Shown: positions 9,401 through 19,563, counted from the first letter of the stretch. The stretch is 64,000 nucleotides of DNA from Myxococcales bacterium (GCA_016720545.1 JADKKK010000034.1:310001-374000); one strand, 5' to 3'. The notes: generated from the letters alone by a model not told the origin. A program made the numbers and translations.

Positions 9401-9572
9401 CCTTGAGCTGCGTCAGATCGTAGTTCTGGGCGGTGTGGGAGACGCTCGCGGCGCTCGCGGGCGCGAGGCCATGCCAGAGGCCACCCCCGTGGAAGCGGAG
9501 CGCGAGGACCGCGGCGACACCGAAGGCGCCAAAGAGCGCCGAAACCTTCACGACCTTGGGCCAGGTGGGCAT
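6441..9572 (-). CDS. Large S41-family (C-terminal processing) protease with PDZ domain and long C-terminal extension
   Basis: The 1043-aa protein has an N-terminal hydrophobic anchor (residues about 8-28), a PDZ domain (about 190-260, FGGLGIVISIRDQQLTI) and an S41 peptidase domain. The Ser/Lys dyad boxes are SASASE (387-392) and FGKGS around Lys414. The catalytic half is tail-specific-protease-like. The remaining 500 or so residues are unusual: they include two regions resembling beta-sandwich repeats (LTVTNKGKEPLYRL and VTVTNVGRGRSYETQANL) and an SH3-like stretch, typical of exported proteins. The protein probably acts outside the cytoplasmic membrane. I chose the ATG at 9572 over one at 9593 because the basic-then-hydrophobic signal begins there. 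A second, shorter S41 protease lies at 26454-27905. Confidence 0.9.
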   Translation of the reverse strand: MPTWPKVVKVSALFGAFGVAAVLALRFHGGGLWHGLAPASAASVSHTAQNYDLTQLKVVNEVLKTIRDRYVDPKRAKPKDMLLSALNFVQRDVAQVIVLYEEGAPTVKVRVDTQEKEFRVDNVLAPWDVSARLRDVFAFIQEGLRGTEVDLRQVEYAACNGMLHTLDPHSVLLSPEAYKEMNLSTSGQFGGLGIVISIRDQQLTIMNPMPNTPAGRAGVRRHDRIMKIGNESTLNMGLNEAVQHLRGAPGSKVSVWIHRDGADGWPGMKEFVLTRETIKVASVESRLLDGGIGYVRLKQFQANTAADLEKALGELKKSGELKGLVLDLRGNPGGLLDQSARVVDKFIASGPIVATVGNAPEDREEKVAHAPGTEPNYPIAILVSGNSASASEIVAGAMKNHDRAILIGETTFGKGSVQLVFPDLPDKAALKLTIAQYLTEPGDISIQGTGVTPDIELDPMTADLQEMDLTVDQGGTKERDLARSLSNARIREGQKPAELVRYNLPQKERQELRERGGDPDDTFALDFPIRFARDVVAKVPAGKRLEQVRAAKALVAEARSAEIAKVAQDLQALGIDWADAPADVPQASAPAAPPAVDVKVETDRPNNEGVPGEPMALKLTVTNKGKEPLYRLAAMTKSDNPMFDNKELVVGKLEPGKSRTVTAPLGWCETEGRKAGSTAPLPKDAPRVCRIPRDALSRADGIRVRFDEARGRVPAPAELRVGVKGLERPVFAYSYQVVDNRKGNGDGRVQKGEDVTMYVTVTNVGRGRSYETQANLRNLSGDGLLLREGRFDVSNLKPGESRKLSFTFEVREALADTEAKVELSIGDRDLRENTVEKVRIPIAPAASLTPAQGAVKGKAQGAALLESPDGGARVIGRLPSGVAASVTAVMGEYKKVTLSEGRFAFVRAAEVDGGGNPAAHVPYEEELQRFPPAIELGDPALATRDTHFVLKGTASDTVRLLDAYVVVGSRKVYYRSNRNGPDPKKMTFEADIPLRPGVNVIAVIARENPDTVGRRLFVVRRDGPNGELLATPKTDEDEAGGDD

Positions 9573-9674
9573 ATCGGCACGAAGTATACGCACGGCCGGC
9601 CGGAAACCCGAGCGGTTCCGCGGAATCGTGGACGGCGCGCCGGAGCCGCGCCCGCGCTGGCGAGGGCCGCGCGG

Positions 9675-10412
9675 TCAGAGCTTGCGCACGACCGCGATGT
9701 AGAAGCCCCCGAAGACGGCAGCGGGCGTGTCGCACAGTGTGGTCTCGGCCTTGCGGAGCACGTCGCGCAGCACAGGGATTCGCATGAAGGCCGCGGCCGG
9801 GGTCACGATGCGGACGCCGCGCGCCGCCTCGACGCGCGTGCCCGGAGGGAGCACCTTGCCGAGCGACCACGGGGCGTCGAACCGCGTGTACACGGCGCTC
9901 TCCCGGGTCTTGTCGGAGATCTTGCCGGCCGGCCCGAGCACCTTCGCGAGCGCGCGGAAGCTCAGCGGGTTGTAAAACTCGGCGAGCAGCACGCCGCCCT
10001 TACGGGTCACGCGGCTCATCTCGGCGAGCGCCTTGCCGATGTCCTCGACGTGGGCGAGCACCTTGAACGAGCAGGTGACGTCGAAGGACTCTTCCTCGAA
10101 GGGCAGGCTCGTGGCCGAGCCCTCGCAGACGTCGAGGCCGCGCTCGCGCGCGAGGGCGAGCATGCCGGGCGACAGATCGATGCCCTTCGCGCTGCGCGCG
10201 AACCGGCGTACGCGCTCGAGGATGAGCCCCGTGCCGCAGCCCACCTCGAGGACGTCGCGCCCGCGGCCGTACCGCTCGCAGAGCTCGATCTCCAGGTCGT
10301 CGACGAGCGCGTGGTAGCCGCTCGCGTCGTTCGGGCGGCGCTCGGCCTCGTAGCGCTTGGAGAACTCGTCGTAGTAGGCGCGGTTTTCGGTGAGGCCGGC
10401 GGGGGCTGACAT
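9675..10412 (-). CDS. Class I SAM-dependent methyltransferase
   Basis: A 245-aa methyltransferase of the UbiE/type 11 fold. Motif I is VLEVGCGTGL, followed by the acidic loop GIDLSPGM, a motif like LPFEEESFDVTCSFKVLAHV, and a Rossmann strand GGVLLAEFYNP. Substrate cannot be inferred. The motif around SFKVLAHVED takes the place of the usual D-x-x-x-x-x-H. It stands alone on the minus strand between the S41 protease and a lipoprotein gene, with gaps of 82 and 69 bp. A link to the nearby menaquinone operon is possible but unproven, since that operon has its own UbiE. Confidence 0.85.
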   Translation of the reverse strand: MSAPAGLTENRAYYDEFSKRYEAERRPNDASGYHALVDDLEIELCERYGRGRDVLEVGCGTGLILERVRRFARSAKGIDLSPGMLALARERGLDVCEGSATSLPFEEESFDVTCSFKVLAHVEDIGKALAEMSRVTRKGGVLLAEFYNPLSFRALAKVLGPAGKISDKTRESAVYTRFDAPWSLGKVLPPGTRVEAARGVRIVTPAAAFMRIPVLRDVLRKAETTLCDTPAAVFGGFYIAVVRKL

Positions 10413-10481
10413 GCGGCCGGTCTTAGCACCGCCGCGCGCGGGGGTGAAATCCGGAGCGGCTCGGCCCCGCCGGCCCGGCGG

Positions 10482-11768
10482 CTACCCCGGAGGACACACG
10501 AAGCGCGCGAGCCACGTGCGCCCGCCGTCGCCGAAGCCGACCCAGAGGGCGTGCTCGTTGTCCTCGACGATCGCGACATCCGTCACGGAGGTGCGCGCGA
10601 CGAGGCCGTACGAGAGGAACTGCCCCGAGGGCGCGAGCCGCCCGAGCTCCAGCGCGCGGGCCGCGTGCGGCGCCGCCGACTCGGGGACAACGCGTGCAAT
10701 GTACACATGTTTGCCGCCGTGCGTGGCGGCGAGCGGGGCGGGGTCGAGCCCGTTCGGGTACCGCGACAGCACGACGGGCACGTCGGCGCGCGGCGGCGAG
10801 GGCACCTTCAGCGTGGTCATCCCGAACGTGGTGATCTCGCTCGGCAGCGGCACGAGCGCGAACACGTCGGCGCCCGCGCGCCCCGCGGCGAGAGCCACGC
10901 CGCGCTCCGCGGGCCCCCCGATCGCGAGCACCGCGTCGGGGCCGAGCGTGAGCGCGCCCCCGGTGCCTACGGAGAGCTCGCGCGCGTGGACGGGCGTCAT
11001 GGCCATGCGGGCGTCGAGCGTGAGCGCCACCGCCTTGTCGCCGAGCGACACGAGCGCGAGCTGGGTCGCGCCGCCCCCGTCGTCCGAGAGGCGCACCGGG
11101 GCGGCGTCGTCGAGGGCGACGCGCGCGTGGAGCACGGTCTCCCCCTGCCCGGTCGCCGGCCGCTCGACGAGGAAGGCTATCGCGGTGCGCGTCCCCACGG
11201 TCGCGGCGGCCACCCTTGTTCCCGGCCGGGACATGCCGACGAGCCGCTCGCCCGCGGGTCCGTAGCGCCGCACCGCTCCGTCGCGCGCCGGGCACACCCG
11301 CGTGGCGCCCGCGACCTCGCACGGGGTGGAGTCGAGGACTTGCACGGGCGCTCGGTCCGTGAGTCCCGAAGGCCGCGGCGTCGCGCCACGCGGCGGCACC
11401 GCGGGGATCGCGACGCTCTCGGTCCGCGGCTTGCCCCCGTCGTTCGCGACGACCACGAGGCGGCTTCCCTCCACGGCGAGCGCGACGGCGCCTCGAAAAC
11501 CGAGCGGCTCGGGCCCGTACACCACGCGGCAGGACGCGCCGGCGTCCGGGGGGCGGGGCGCCGCGTTCGGCGCGGCGTCGTCGCTCGCGGCGGGGCTCGC
11601 GGGCGCCGGCGAGGTCACCGCCGGCGCGGACACCGCGGCGTCGAGGGGGTGCGCGGCGCTCGCCGCCGTCACGCTGGCTGAGCCGGCGTCAGGGGCGGGG
11701 GTGGGCGCGGGCGGCTTGCACGCCGCGAACGCTACGAGCGCGACGGCGGCCACGGCCCGCTGACTCAC
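10482..11768 (-). CDS. Lipoprotein of unknown function
   Basis: A 428-aa exported protein. The N-terminus SQRAVAAVALVAFAAC is a lipoprotein signal with lipobox FAAC, followed by a Pro/Ala/Asp-rich linker of about 70 residues. The body consists of repeated beta-strand-like segments (LVVVANDGGKPR, VYIARVVPESA, WVGFGDGGRTW), suggestive of a beta-propeller, though no family is recognised. I place the start at GTG 11768, which forms a GTGA overlap with the stop of the upstream gene and puts the signal peptide at the N-terminus. The longer frame adds 13 non-signal residues. It is probably co-transcribed with the preceding membrane-anchored gene. Confidence 0.8.
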   Translation of the reverse strand: MSQRAVAAVALVAFAACKPPAPTPAPDAGSASVTAASAAHPLDAAVSAPAVTSPAPASPAASDDAAPNAAPRPPDAGASCRVVYGPEPLGFRGAVALAVEGSRLVVVANDGGKPRTESVAIPAVPPRGATPRPSGLTDRAPVQVLDSTPCEVAGATRVCPARDGAVRRYGPAGERLVGMSRPGTRVAAATVGTRTAIAFLVERPATGQGETVLHARVALDDAAPVRLSDDGGGATQLALVSLGDKAVALTLDARMAMTPVHARELSVGTGGALTLGPDAVLAIGGPAERGVALAAGRAGADVFALVPLPSEITTFGMTTLKVPSPPRADVPVVLSRYPNGLDPAPLAATHGGKHVYIARVVPESAAPHAARALELGRLAPSGQFLSYGLVARTSVTDVAIVEDNEHALWVGFGDGGRTWLARFVCPPG

Positions 11769-12289
11769 GGAGTGCTCGGAGGCGAGCCCGCGGTCGGGAA
11801 GTTCCACACCGTAAACGACGCGGTGAGCGCGGACGCGCTTGGCGCGATGCGAGCCGCGCGCAGCTCCTTCAGCACGCAGGTGTCCTGGAAGAGCGCCGCG
11901 ACCGGGAGGGTGTTGGTCGCGGCGAAGCGCGCCTCCGTCGCCTCACCGCTCGGCGCGAACACCACCTCCACGAGCGCACGTCCGTAGACCCCGCCCATAC
12001 ACACCGCCGAGCGCTTGACCGCCGGCGCGAGCGCGCGGCCGATCTCGTCGACGCGCTCGGGGCTCGCCGAGAGCGCCAGCTCGAGCTGAGCGGGCGCGGG
12101 CCCGGCGCTCGCGACGCTCGGGGCGGCGGGGCGCAGGCGAGAGAGATCGCGTGGATCGTGCTTGCGCGCCTTCGCGGCCCACAACACGACGATGGCGAGG
12201 CTGAAGAGCGCCGCGAAGACCGCGCCGACGCGGCTCTCCCGGGCCTTCGTGGCCGGGCTCACGCGCATGTGCCTTCCGTCGTCGCCCAC
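11765..12289 (-). CDS. Small membrane-anchored hypothetical protein
   Basis: A 174-aa protein with one N-terminal transmembrane segment (about 22-40, VGAVFAALFSLAIVVLW) and a periplasmic domain of about 120 residues. The latter, with GRALVEVVFAPSGEA and the Cys-containing FQDTCVLKELRAARI, resembles the TonB/AgmX-type C-terminal domain that many myxobacterial envelope proteins carry. That resemblance is weak. A second ATG at residue 8 is an alternative start. Its stop overlaps the start of the downstream lipoprotein by 4 bp, so they are coupled. Confidence 0.75.
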   Translation of the reverse strand: MGDDGRHMRVSPATKARESRVGAVFAALFSLAIVVLWAAKARKHDPRDLSRLRPAAPSVASAGPAPAQLELALSASPERVDEIGRALAPAVKRSAVCMGGVYGRALVEVVFAPSGEATEARFAATNTLPVAALFQDTCVLKELRAARIAPSASALTASFTVWNFPTAGSPPSTP

Positions 12290-12363
12290 GTCTCGTCTTT
12301 ACTCCAGATTGCGCGGATTGCGCCAGGCAACGCCAGGAGCCCCGTTCGCAAGAAGGCCCGCGC

Positions 12364-13245
12364 TCACCGCGGCAGGAGCCACGCGTCGAGCACGGTGGTG
12401 CCGAAGAACCCGAGGCTCACGAGCGCGTTGCAGTCGAAGAACGCCTTGTCGATGCGCCGGAGATCGCCTCCGCGCACGAGCCGATGCTCGATCACCAGCA
12501 CCGCGCCGAACAGCACGGCGCCGGCGAAGTACGCGGGCCCGCGGTGGAGCGCCGCGCCCGCGGCGGCGAGGAGCGCCACCGTGGCCACGTGAGCGGCGGC
12601 GGAGAGGCGCAGCGCGCCGCGAGCGCCGAAGCGCACGGGCACCGAGTGCAGCCCGCGCTCGCGGTCGAAGCCCTCGTCTTGCAGAGAATACAGAACGTCG
12701 AACCCGAAGAGCCACGTGAGCACGGCGCCCATGAGCGCCACGATCCCCGCCCCGGGGGCCGCGCCGACCGCGATCCACGCGCCCCCCGGCGCGAGCGCCA
12801 GCGCCAAACCGAGCCAGGCGTGCGCAGCCCACGTGAAGCGCTTCGCGAGCGAATAGCCGAGCAGCACGGCGAGCACGGGGAGCGCGAGCACGAGAGGAGC
12901 ACGGCCAAGCGTCGAGGCCGACAGGACGAAGGCGAGCGACGCCGCGACCGTGAGCGCGAGGGCGTCGCGCGGCCGGACGCGGCCGGTCTGGATCGGGCGC
13001 TCGCGGGTCCGCGGATTCGCGGCGTCCACGTCGCGATCGGCGTAGCGGTTCCAGGCCATCGCGGCCGTTCGCGCCGAAACCAAACACACGAGCATCGCGC
13101 CGAGCCGCGCCGGCGTGAGCGGCAAGTGAGGCGCGCGCAAGGCGAGCACGACGGCGGTCGCGGCGAACGGGAGCGCGAACACCGTGTGCGAGAGCGCGAC
13201 GAGATCCGCGTACGCCCGCAGCTTGGCGCGCAGACCCGCGCTCAC
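12364..13245 (-). CDS. UbiA-family prenyltransferase of the menaquinone operon (MqnP-like)
   Basis: A 293-aa polytopic membrane protein with the two Asp-rich motifs of the UbiA superfamily: NRYADRDVDAANPRT and DVLYSLQDEGFDRERGL. About eight hydrophobic helices are visible. Such enzymes attach a polyprenyl chain to an aromatic acceptor. In the futalosine pathway the acceptor would be the naphthoate product, the role given to MqnP. The family alone could also mean 4-hydroxybenzoate prenyltransferase, but the Mqn neighbours favour menaquinone. The start is GTG 13245, overlapping the TGA of the amidohydrolase gene in a GTGA. A longer frame would add an Arg/Gly-rich shadow sequence. It appears to be the last gene of the operon. 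Confidence 0.9.
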   Translation of the reverse strand: MSAGLRAKLRAYADLVALSHTVFALPFAATAVVLALRAPHLPLTPARLGAMLVCLVSARTAAMAWNRYADRDVDAANPRTRERPIQTGRVRPRDALALTVAASLAFVLSASTLGRAPLVLALPVLAVLLGYSLAKRFTWAAHAWLGLALALAPGGAWIAVGAAPGAGIVALMGAVLTWLFGFDVLYSLQDEGFDRERGLHSVPVRFGARGALRLSAAAHVATVALLAAAGAALHRGPAYFAGAVLFGAVLVIEHRLVRGGDLRRIDKAFFDCNALVSLGFFGTTVLDAWLLPR

Positions 13246-14492
13246 GACGCTGCCCTCGTGGCCGCCGGCATGGCCGCCCCGGCGCGCCGGTCGAGCCGCA
13301 CGCGCGGCGCCCCCGCGTGAGCGAGCAGCCACTCCGCGGGCGCGTCGTCCAGCGCGCCGAGCACCGCAAACACGCCGGGCCTCGCGCCGCGCGCGAGCCG
13401 CCCGAGGCTCGCAATTCCCAACACTTTCGCGCCATTATAGGTCGCCATACGCACGAGCCTCTCTGCGCTCGCCGCGCCACGGTGCCGGAGCAGGGCCGCC
13501 TCCTCGAGCACGTCCAGCGAACGACACGAGGCGAGCGAGTCGGTCCCCAGCGCGGGCTCGACGCCCGCGGTCAGCAGCGCCGCCACGGGCGCGGCGTGAC
13601 CGCCGATCCACGCGTTCGACCGCGGGCACAGCACGACCGGCGCGCCCGCCTCCGCGACGCGCGCGAGCTCCGCGGGGCGCGCGTCCACGAGGTGCACGAG
13701 CGCCACGTCCTCGGCCAGCGCGCCTAGCCGTGCTGCGTACTCGGTCGGCCCGCAGCCCGGCCAGGGGAAGGCCTCCACTCGCACCCCGCGCGCCGCGAGG
13801 AACGCCCGCATCGGCCCGCGCCCGTCGACAAGCACCTCGCGCTCCGCCGCGTCCTCGGCGAGGTGCAGCGACGCGCGCGCGCCCACGCTCCGCGCGAGCG
13901 CCAGCACGGCGCGCACGCCCTCGGGGTGGAGCGTGTGCAGCGCGTGCGGCGACGGCGCCCAGGTGAGCCCGGCGGGCCAGCGCAGCGCTCGCGCCTCCGC
14001 GGCGAGGCGCGAGACCCGCGCGACCGCGGCCTCCGGATCGGCGCCGAACACCTCGTGAAACACTGATCCGACGAGGCCGTGCTCGCCCAACGCGGCGACG
14101 CTCGCGAGGGTGTTGCTCACATCACCCACGGCGACGGTGGCGTGCGCGACGAGCTCGCGGACCGCGCCGTCGATCGCGCGCGCGGCGCTCTCTGGCGCGG
14201 TGTCGGCGCGCGCCGCGAGCATGGCCTCCGCCCAGCCCGCGAAGCCCAGGTCCGGGCGCGAGGGCACGCGCCCGCGCAGCGCCGAGAGCTCGAGGTGCGT
14301 GTGCGCGTTGACGAGCCCCGGGAAGACCACGCCGTCCACCCTCTGTACGCGCGCGCCTGCGTGGCGAGGGAGCACCGCGTCCGCGCGGCCCACGTCGAGC
14401 ACGCGACCTTCGTCGTCGAGCACGAGCGCCCCGTCGAGGAACGAGGGCGCGTCGCCCGGCACGACCGCGGTCGCGTGCAGCGCGCGGATCAC
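13242..14492 (-). CDS. mqnX: Amidohydrolase, probable aminofutalosine deaminase
   Basis: A 416-aa metal-dependent amidohydrolase with the usual ligands visible: FPGLVNAHTHLEL (HxH), SLHLAED and GTDSLAS. Family members deaminate nucleoside-like substrates. Within this operon the most economical role is conversion of 6-amino-6-deoxyfutalosine, the MqnE product, to futalosine. The same fold also includes S-adenosylhomocysteine and guanine deaminases, so the assignment depends on context. I place the start at GTG 14492, which makes a GTGA overlap with the end of the mqnA-mqnC gene. The ATG at 14510 would give 6 more residues. Confidence 0.85.
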   Translation of the reverse strand: MIRALHATAVVPGDAPSFLDGALVLDDEGRVLDVGRADAVLPRHAGARVQRVDGVVFPGLVNAHTHLELSALRGRVPSRPDLGFAGWAEAMLAARADTAPESAARAIDGAVRELVAHATVAVGDVSNTLASVAALGEHGLVGSVFHEVFGADPEAAVARVSRLAAEARALRWPAGLTWAPSPHALHTLHPEGVRAVLALARSVGARASLHLAEDAAEREVLVDGRGPMRAFLAARGVRVEAFPWPGCGPTEYAARLGALAEDVALVHLVDARPAELARVAEAGAPVVLCPRSNAWIGGHAAPVAALLTAGVEPALGTDSLASCRSLDVLEEAALLRHRGAASAERLVRMATYNGAKVLGIASLGRLARGARPGVFAVLGALDDAPAEWLLAHAGAPRVRLDRRAGAAMPAATRAAS

Positions 14493-16389
14493 ACAGGCTC
14501 CGTGAGCCACACGTAGCGCACGTCGCGCCGCGCCGCGCGGTAGCCCGTCGCGCGAATCCGCGCCTCCATGCCCCGCGCGTCCATACGGAAGGTGGTGCCT
14601 GCGCTCGAGACCACGTTCTCCTCGAACATGACGCTCCCGAGATCGTCGGCCCCGAAGAGGAGCGCCACCTGCCCCACGTCAGGCCCCTGGGTGACCCACG
14701 ACGCCCCGACGTGGTCGAAGTTGTCGAGCATGAGCCGGGCGACCGCCTGCTGCCGGAGGTAGAGCATCGTGCCGTGCTCGCCTGGGCGGATGTGTGTGCC
14801 CTCCTCGAACTGGTAGTCCCAGCAGAAGAACGCGGTGAAGCCGCCGGTCTCGTCCTGCAGCTCGCGCAGCTTGAGGAGGTGGTTTATCCGGTCGCGGGCG
14901 GTGTCCACGGTGCCGTACATCATCGTCGCGCTCGAGCGCAGGCCGAGGCCATGCGCGGCACGCATGACGGACAGCCACTGCTCGCTCGTGCACTTGGCCT
15001 TCGCGATCGTGCGGCGCACGCGGTCGACCAGGATCTCGGCGCCGCCGCCCGGCACCGAGTCGAGCCCAGCGGCGTGGAGCCGCTCGAGCACCTGGGTGAC
15101 GGAGAGCCCCTCGAGCTCGGCGATGTGGAGGATCTCCTCGGGCGAGAGCGCGTGGAGGCCTAGCGCGAAGTCGGCCTTGATCCAGCGGAACAGGTCCTCG
15201 TACCACTCGATGCGGAGCGCGGGGTTCAGGCCGCCTTGCAGCAAGATCTGCACGCCGCCCGCTGCCTTCACCTCGGAGAGCTTCTGCGCGAGCACCTCGC
15301 GCGTGAGGACGTAGCCCTCCGGGTCTCCCGGTCGCCTGTAGAATGCACAGAACCGGCAGCTCGTCGTGCACACGTTCGTGTAGTTGACGTTGCGGTCGAC
15401 GATGTAGGTGACGACGTCGCTGGGGTTCTTCCGCGTGCGCGCGGACTGCGCCGCGAGGCCGAGGTCGAAGAGGGAGGCCTCCGCGAGCAGGCGCTCGCCG
15501 TCGTCGCCGGAGAGGCGCGCGCCCTCCTCGGCGCGCGCGAGGATGGCGTCGAGCGAGCGGCTCGGGGAGCGGGCGGCCCGCGGCGCCGAGACAGAGCGCA
15601 GGCGCTCGAACCGCGCGGGAGGCAACAGGCCCACGGCGGCCGCCTCGTCGAGGAAACGCTCGAGCCCACGCGTCGCCTCGTCGTCGAGCTCGTAGCGGAG
15701 CGAATCATGAAGGTAGGAGGCGAGATCCGAGGGATCACCGCCGTGCTCGGCGGCGTGCACGGCGGCCAGCGCTCCGCGGTGCTCGAGCCCCCACGAGGCC
15801 GCGGCCCCCAGAGCGCCGAGGTCGGCCTCCGAGAGCGCCCCGGGTCGCGCGAACCAGGCCGCGAACACGAAGGGGAGGCCCGTCCACTCGCGCCACGCCT
15901 CGGCGAGATCGAGCGTGTGCGCGAAGCGCCCCTCGAGGGCGAGCGCGGGATCGCCGATGACCAGCGCGCCCGCGCGGTCGGCCACGCCCTCGATCGCCTG
16001 ACGAGGCGCGCGCCCCACGAGGCGAGGTGAGAGCCCGCGCCGCGCGAGCACGAGGCGCGCGAGCACCGCGCTCGTGCGCGACGAGAGGTCGAGCGCGATC
16101 GTGTCGAGCTCGTGGAGCGGACGCTCCGCCACGAGGACCACGCTGCGCACCGGTCCGCGCGACCCGATGCACGCGCCACCCGCGAGCGAGAGGCCACCGA
16201 GGGTCGCGGCCGCCGCCACGGGCACGAGCGCAGCGGCCACCTCGTCCTCCGCGAGCCTCCGCGCGACGACGGACGGCAGGCCGAGCTCGAGCTCGAGCCG
16301 CCCGTGGAGCGGCCCGCCTCCCTCGAAGGCCGCCCAGAGCGGCCGGGCGTTGAGGTAGGAGACGGCCCCGAGCCGCCGCGGTGCGCCGC

Positions 16390-16393
<4 letters not shown>
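14489..16393 (-). CDS. mqnAC: Fused MqnA-MqnC: chorismate dehydratase / cyclic dehypoxanthine futalosine synthase
   Basis: One uninterrupted 634-codon frame encodes two enzymes. Residues 1 to about 268 are MqnA-like: LGAVSYLNARPLWAA, LVPVAAA, the GDPAL and LAEAWREWTGLPFVFAAW motifs. This is the chorismate dehydratase family. After a short Ala/Pro/Ser/Arg linker (about 270-280), residues 281-634 are MqnC, a radical-SAM enzyme with CTTSCRFC at 342-349 (Cys342, 346, 349), LLQGGLNP, PGGGAEIL and WVTQGPDVGQVALLFGADD. I see no stop or plausible ATG/GTG start near the junction, so MqnC cannot readily be made alone. The ATG at 16393 overlaps the mqnE stop in an ATGA. Separate mqnA and mqnC genes are the usual arrangement. 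Confidence 0.93.
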
Positions 16394-17553
<1,160 letters not shown>

Positions 17554-18172
17554 GGGTCGCTCCTTCGGTCGCGTCGTCGGTGGGCCGCGCGGCGTGGCTC
17601 GGCGGAGGCGCGGCGGGTGGTGCCAGGGAGAGACCGCGCGCCGTTCGGGAGAAAGACCGCGCGGCGCCCCACGCAGGCGACGAGCGAGGCGAGCTCGTCG
17701 CGCTGGAGCTCCTGCGCGCTCACCTGCCCGCGCCCCTTCACGCGCTTGGTCGCGTCGTCGGCGATCGGGAGGCCTCGCTTGGTCGCGAGCCGACCGCAGA
17801 GCTCGCTCGCGCCGAAGCCGAGGGCGACCTGCGCCAGCTCGATGCCCAGCTCGTTGTAGTTTACACCGATTCGCACGGCGTCGGGGAGCCGTACGCGCAA
17901 CGTCGCCACGCGGCGCAGGAGCGCGAGCCCGGCGCCCGCGTCCTCGAGCGAGCTCGTCTCGACCCACACGACGCCGGCCGAGGCCGCGTCGTGGAAGCCC
18001 ACCGCGTCGCCGGCCGACCTCACACGCACGGCGTCGGCGAGGGCGCCGACGGTGAGCAGCGTCGCGGCCGCGAGGCGACCGTCGGCCTCGGCGGGCCAGG
18101 GCTCGCCGCGGAGCCGCGCCCGCGCCACGGCGAGGAGCCCCGCGCGCTCGAGGGCGCGATCGACGAGCGCGC

Positions 18173-18790
18173 TCACGGGCGCCTCGACTCGGCCTGCGCA
18201 CCATCACCCCAACGTCGACCTACCTCGTGCGGGAGGCCGAGGTGGTCTAGGACCCGCGCGATCACCGTGTCGATCGCCCCTTCGAGCGAGCGCTCGCCGG
18301 CATAGAACGAGGGCATCGCGGGGAGCACGAGCGCGCCGTAGCGAGACACGGTCGTGAGGTTCTCGAGGTGCAGCGTCGAGAGCGGCGTCTCCCGCGGGAC
18401 CACGATGAGGGTGCGGCGCTCCTTCAGCATCACGTCGGCGGCACGCGTGAGCAGGGTCTCGCTCGTGCCATGGGCGATCCGCGCCACGGTGCCCATGCTG
18501 CACGGCACGATCACCATCGCGTCCCACCCCGCGCTCCCGCTCGCGAACGGGGCGCGGTAGTCGCGCGCGCCCCACACCGGCAGGCCAAGCAGGCCGAGCT
18601 CCTCGCGGATGTCGCCGCCGCACTCGAGGGCCCAGACCTCCGGCGCGGTGCTCGAGAGGCACGCGGCGACCTCGACGTCGTCGCGACCACGCAGCAGCCC
18701 GGCGAGCCGCTTCGCGTACGGCGCGCCGCTGGCGCCCGTGACGCCGAGCACCACGCGCTTCTTGCGCGAGCCCACGGCCGCCGCGCTCAC
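18173..18790 (-). CDS. ubiX: UbiX-family flavin prenyltransferase
   Basis: A 205-aa protein with the UbiX pattern: VVLGVTGASGAPYAKRL, STAPEVW, IVPCSMGTVARIAHG, VVPRETPLSTLHLENL and LPAMPSFYAG. UbiX makes prenylated FMN from FMN and dimethylallyl phosphate, the cofactor of UbiD-type decarboxylases. In this operon it most likely supplies the UbiD-like decarboxylase of the late futalosine pathway, which is not encoded in the window. GTG 18790 overlaps the ubiE stop in a GTGA. The much longer upstream frame is an Arg-rich shadow of ubiE. Confidence 0.93.
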   Translation of the reverse strand: MSAAAVGSRKKRVVLGVTGASGAPYAKRLAGLLRGRDDVEVAACLSSTAPEVWALECGGDIREELGLLGLPVWGARDYRAPFASGSAGWDAMVIVPCSMGTVARIAHGTSETLLTRAADVMLKERRTLIVVPRETPLSTLHLENLTTVSRYGALVLPAMPSFYAGERSLEGAIDTVIARVLDHLGLPHEVGRRWGDGAQAESRRP

Positions 18791-19563
18791 GAGGCCGCTC
18801 CCGGCTTCGCGGCGCACACGAGCGACGCGACGCCTAGCGTGAGCTCCTCGCCGCGCACCGCCTCGAAGCCAACGTCCACCAGCGCGGCCTCGTACTCGCG
18901 GCGCGACAAGAACGCCTTCATGCTCCGCGAAAGGTAGGCGTAGGCCTCGCGGTCGCCCGAGACCCAGCCCCCCACGCGAGGGAGCACCACGTCGCCGTAG
19001 GCCGCGTGGAAGGCGCGCGGCAGGAGGCTCACGGGCCGGAAGAACTCGAGCACCACGAGCTTGCCACCCGGCCGCAACACCCGGAGCGCTTCGCGAGCTC
19101 CCGCGACCGGAGAGGCCAGATTGCGCACGCCAAAGGCGCACACCACGGCCGCGAACGAGCCGTCCTCGAACGGCAGATCGAGCGCGTCCGCGACCACACG
19201 CGCGGCGCGCGGCGCCTTCCACCGACCGCGCTCGAGCATCTCGGCGGCGAAGTCCGACGCCACCACCCTGCGCTCCGGGAAGGCCTCCACCAGCAGCCGG
19301 GAGAGGTCCATCGTTCCCGCGCACAGGTCGAGCACGCCGCCGTCGGGCAACCCTACGAGGGACCGCACGGCCCGACGACGCCACCTGGCGTCGACGCCGA
19401 ACGACATGAGCTCGTTCAGCCGATCGTAGGTGGGCGCGATGCGCGCGAACATGCCGCGCACGTCCCCCGCGTGCTCGCGCTCGCGACCGGCGCGCTGCTG
19501 GACCTCGGCGATCGGCCCTCCTGAGGCTCTCGCATCAGCGGGCGGCGTGGGCTGGGCTATCAT
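18787..19563 (-). CDS. ubiE: Demethylmenaquinone methyltransferase (UbiE/MenG)
   Basis: A 258-aa SAM methyltransferase with FARIAPTYDRLNELMSFG, motif I VLDLCAGTMDLS, VVASDFAAEML, LPFEDGSFAAV and a conserved C-terminal YAYLSRSMKAFL region. This is the UbiE/MenG pattern, the last methylation of menaquinone. The ATG at 19563 has AGGAGA 5 nt upstream. It is the first gene of the menaquinone operon, with a promoter-like AT-rich region directly upstream. Several of the following genes start within its neighbours' stop codons, so expression of all should depend on this one leader. Confidence 0.95.
   Translation of the reverse strand: MIAQPTPPADARASGGPIAEVQQRAGREREHAGDVRGMFARIAPTYDRLNELMSFGVDARWRRRAVRSLVGLPDGGVLDLCAGTMDLSRLLVEAFPERRVVASDFAAEMLERGRWKAPRAARVVADALDLPFEDGSFAAVVCAFGVRNLASPVAGAREALRVLRPGGKLVVLEFFRPVSLLPRAFHAAYGDVVLPRVGGWVSGDREAYAYLSRSMKAFLSRREYEAALVDVGFEAVRGEELTLGVASLVCAAKPGAAS

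Noticed and set aside
6405..10409. A 1334-codon open frame on the plus strand
   Set aside because: It is antisense to the S41 protease and methyltransferase genes. The translation is repetitive in Arg, Ala, Val, Leu and His with no motif, typical of codon-mirror artefacts in high-GC DNA.
10467..10481. Perfect CCGCCGG/CCGGCGG inverted repeat at the end of a lipoprotein gene
   Set aside because: All-GC, one-base loop and no T-run. Such repeats arise by chance in DNA of this composition. Not called a terminator.
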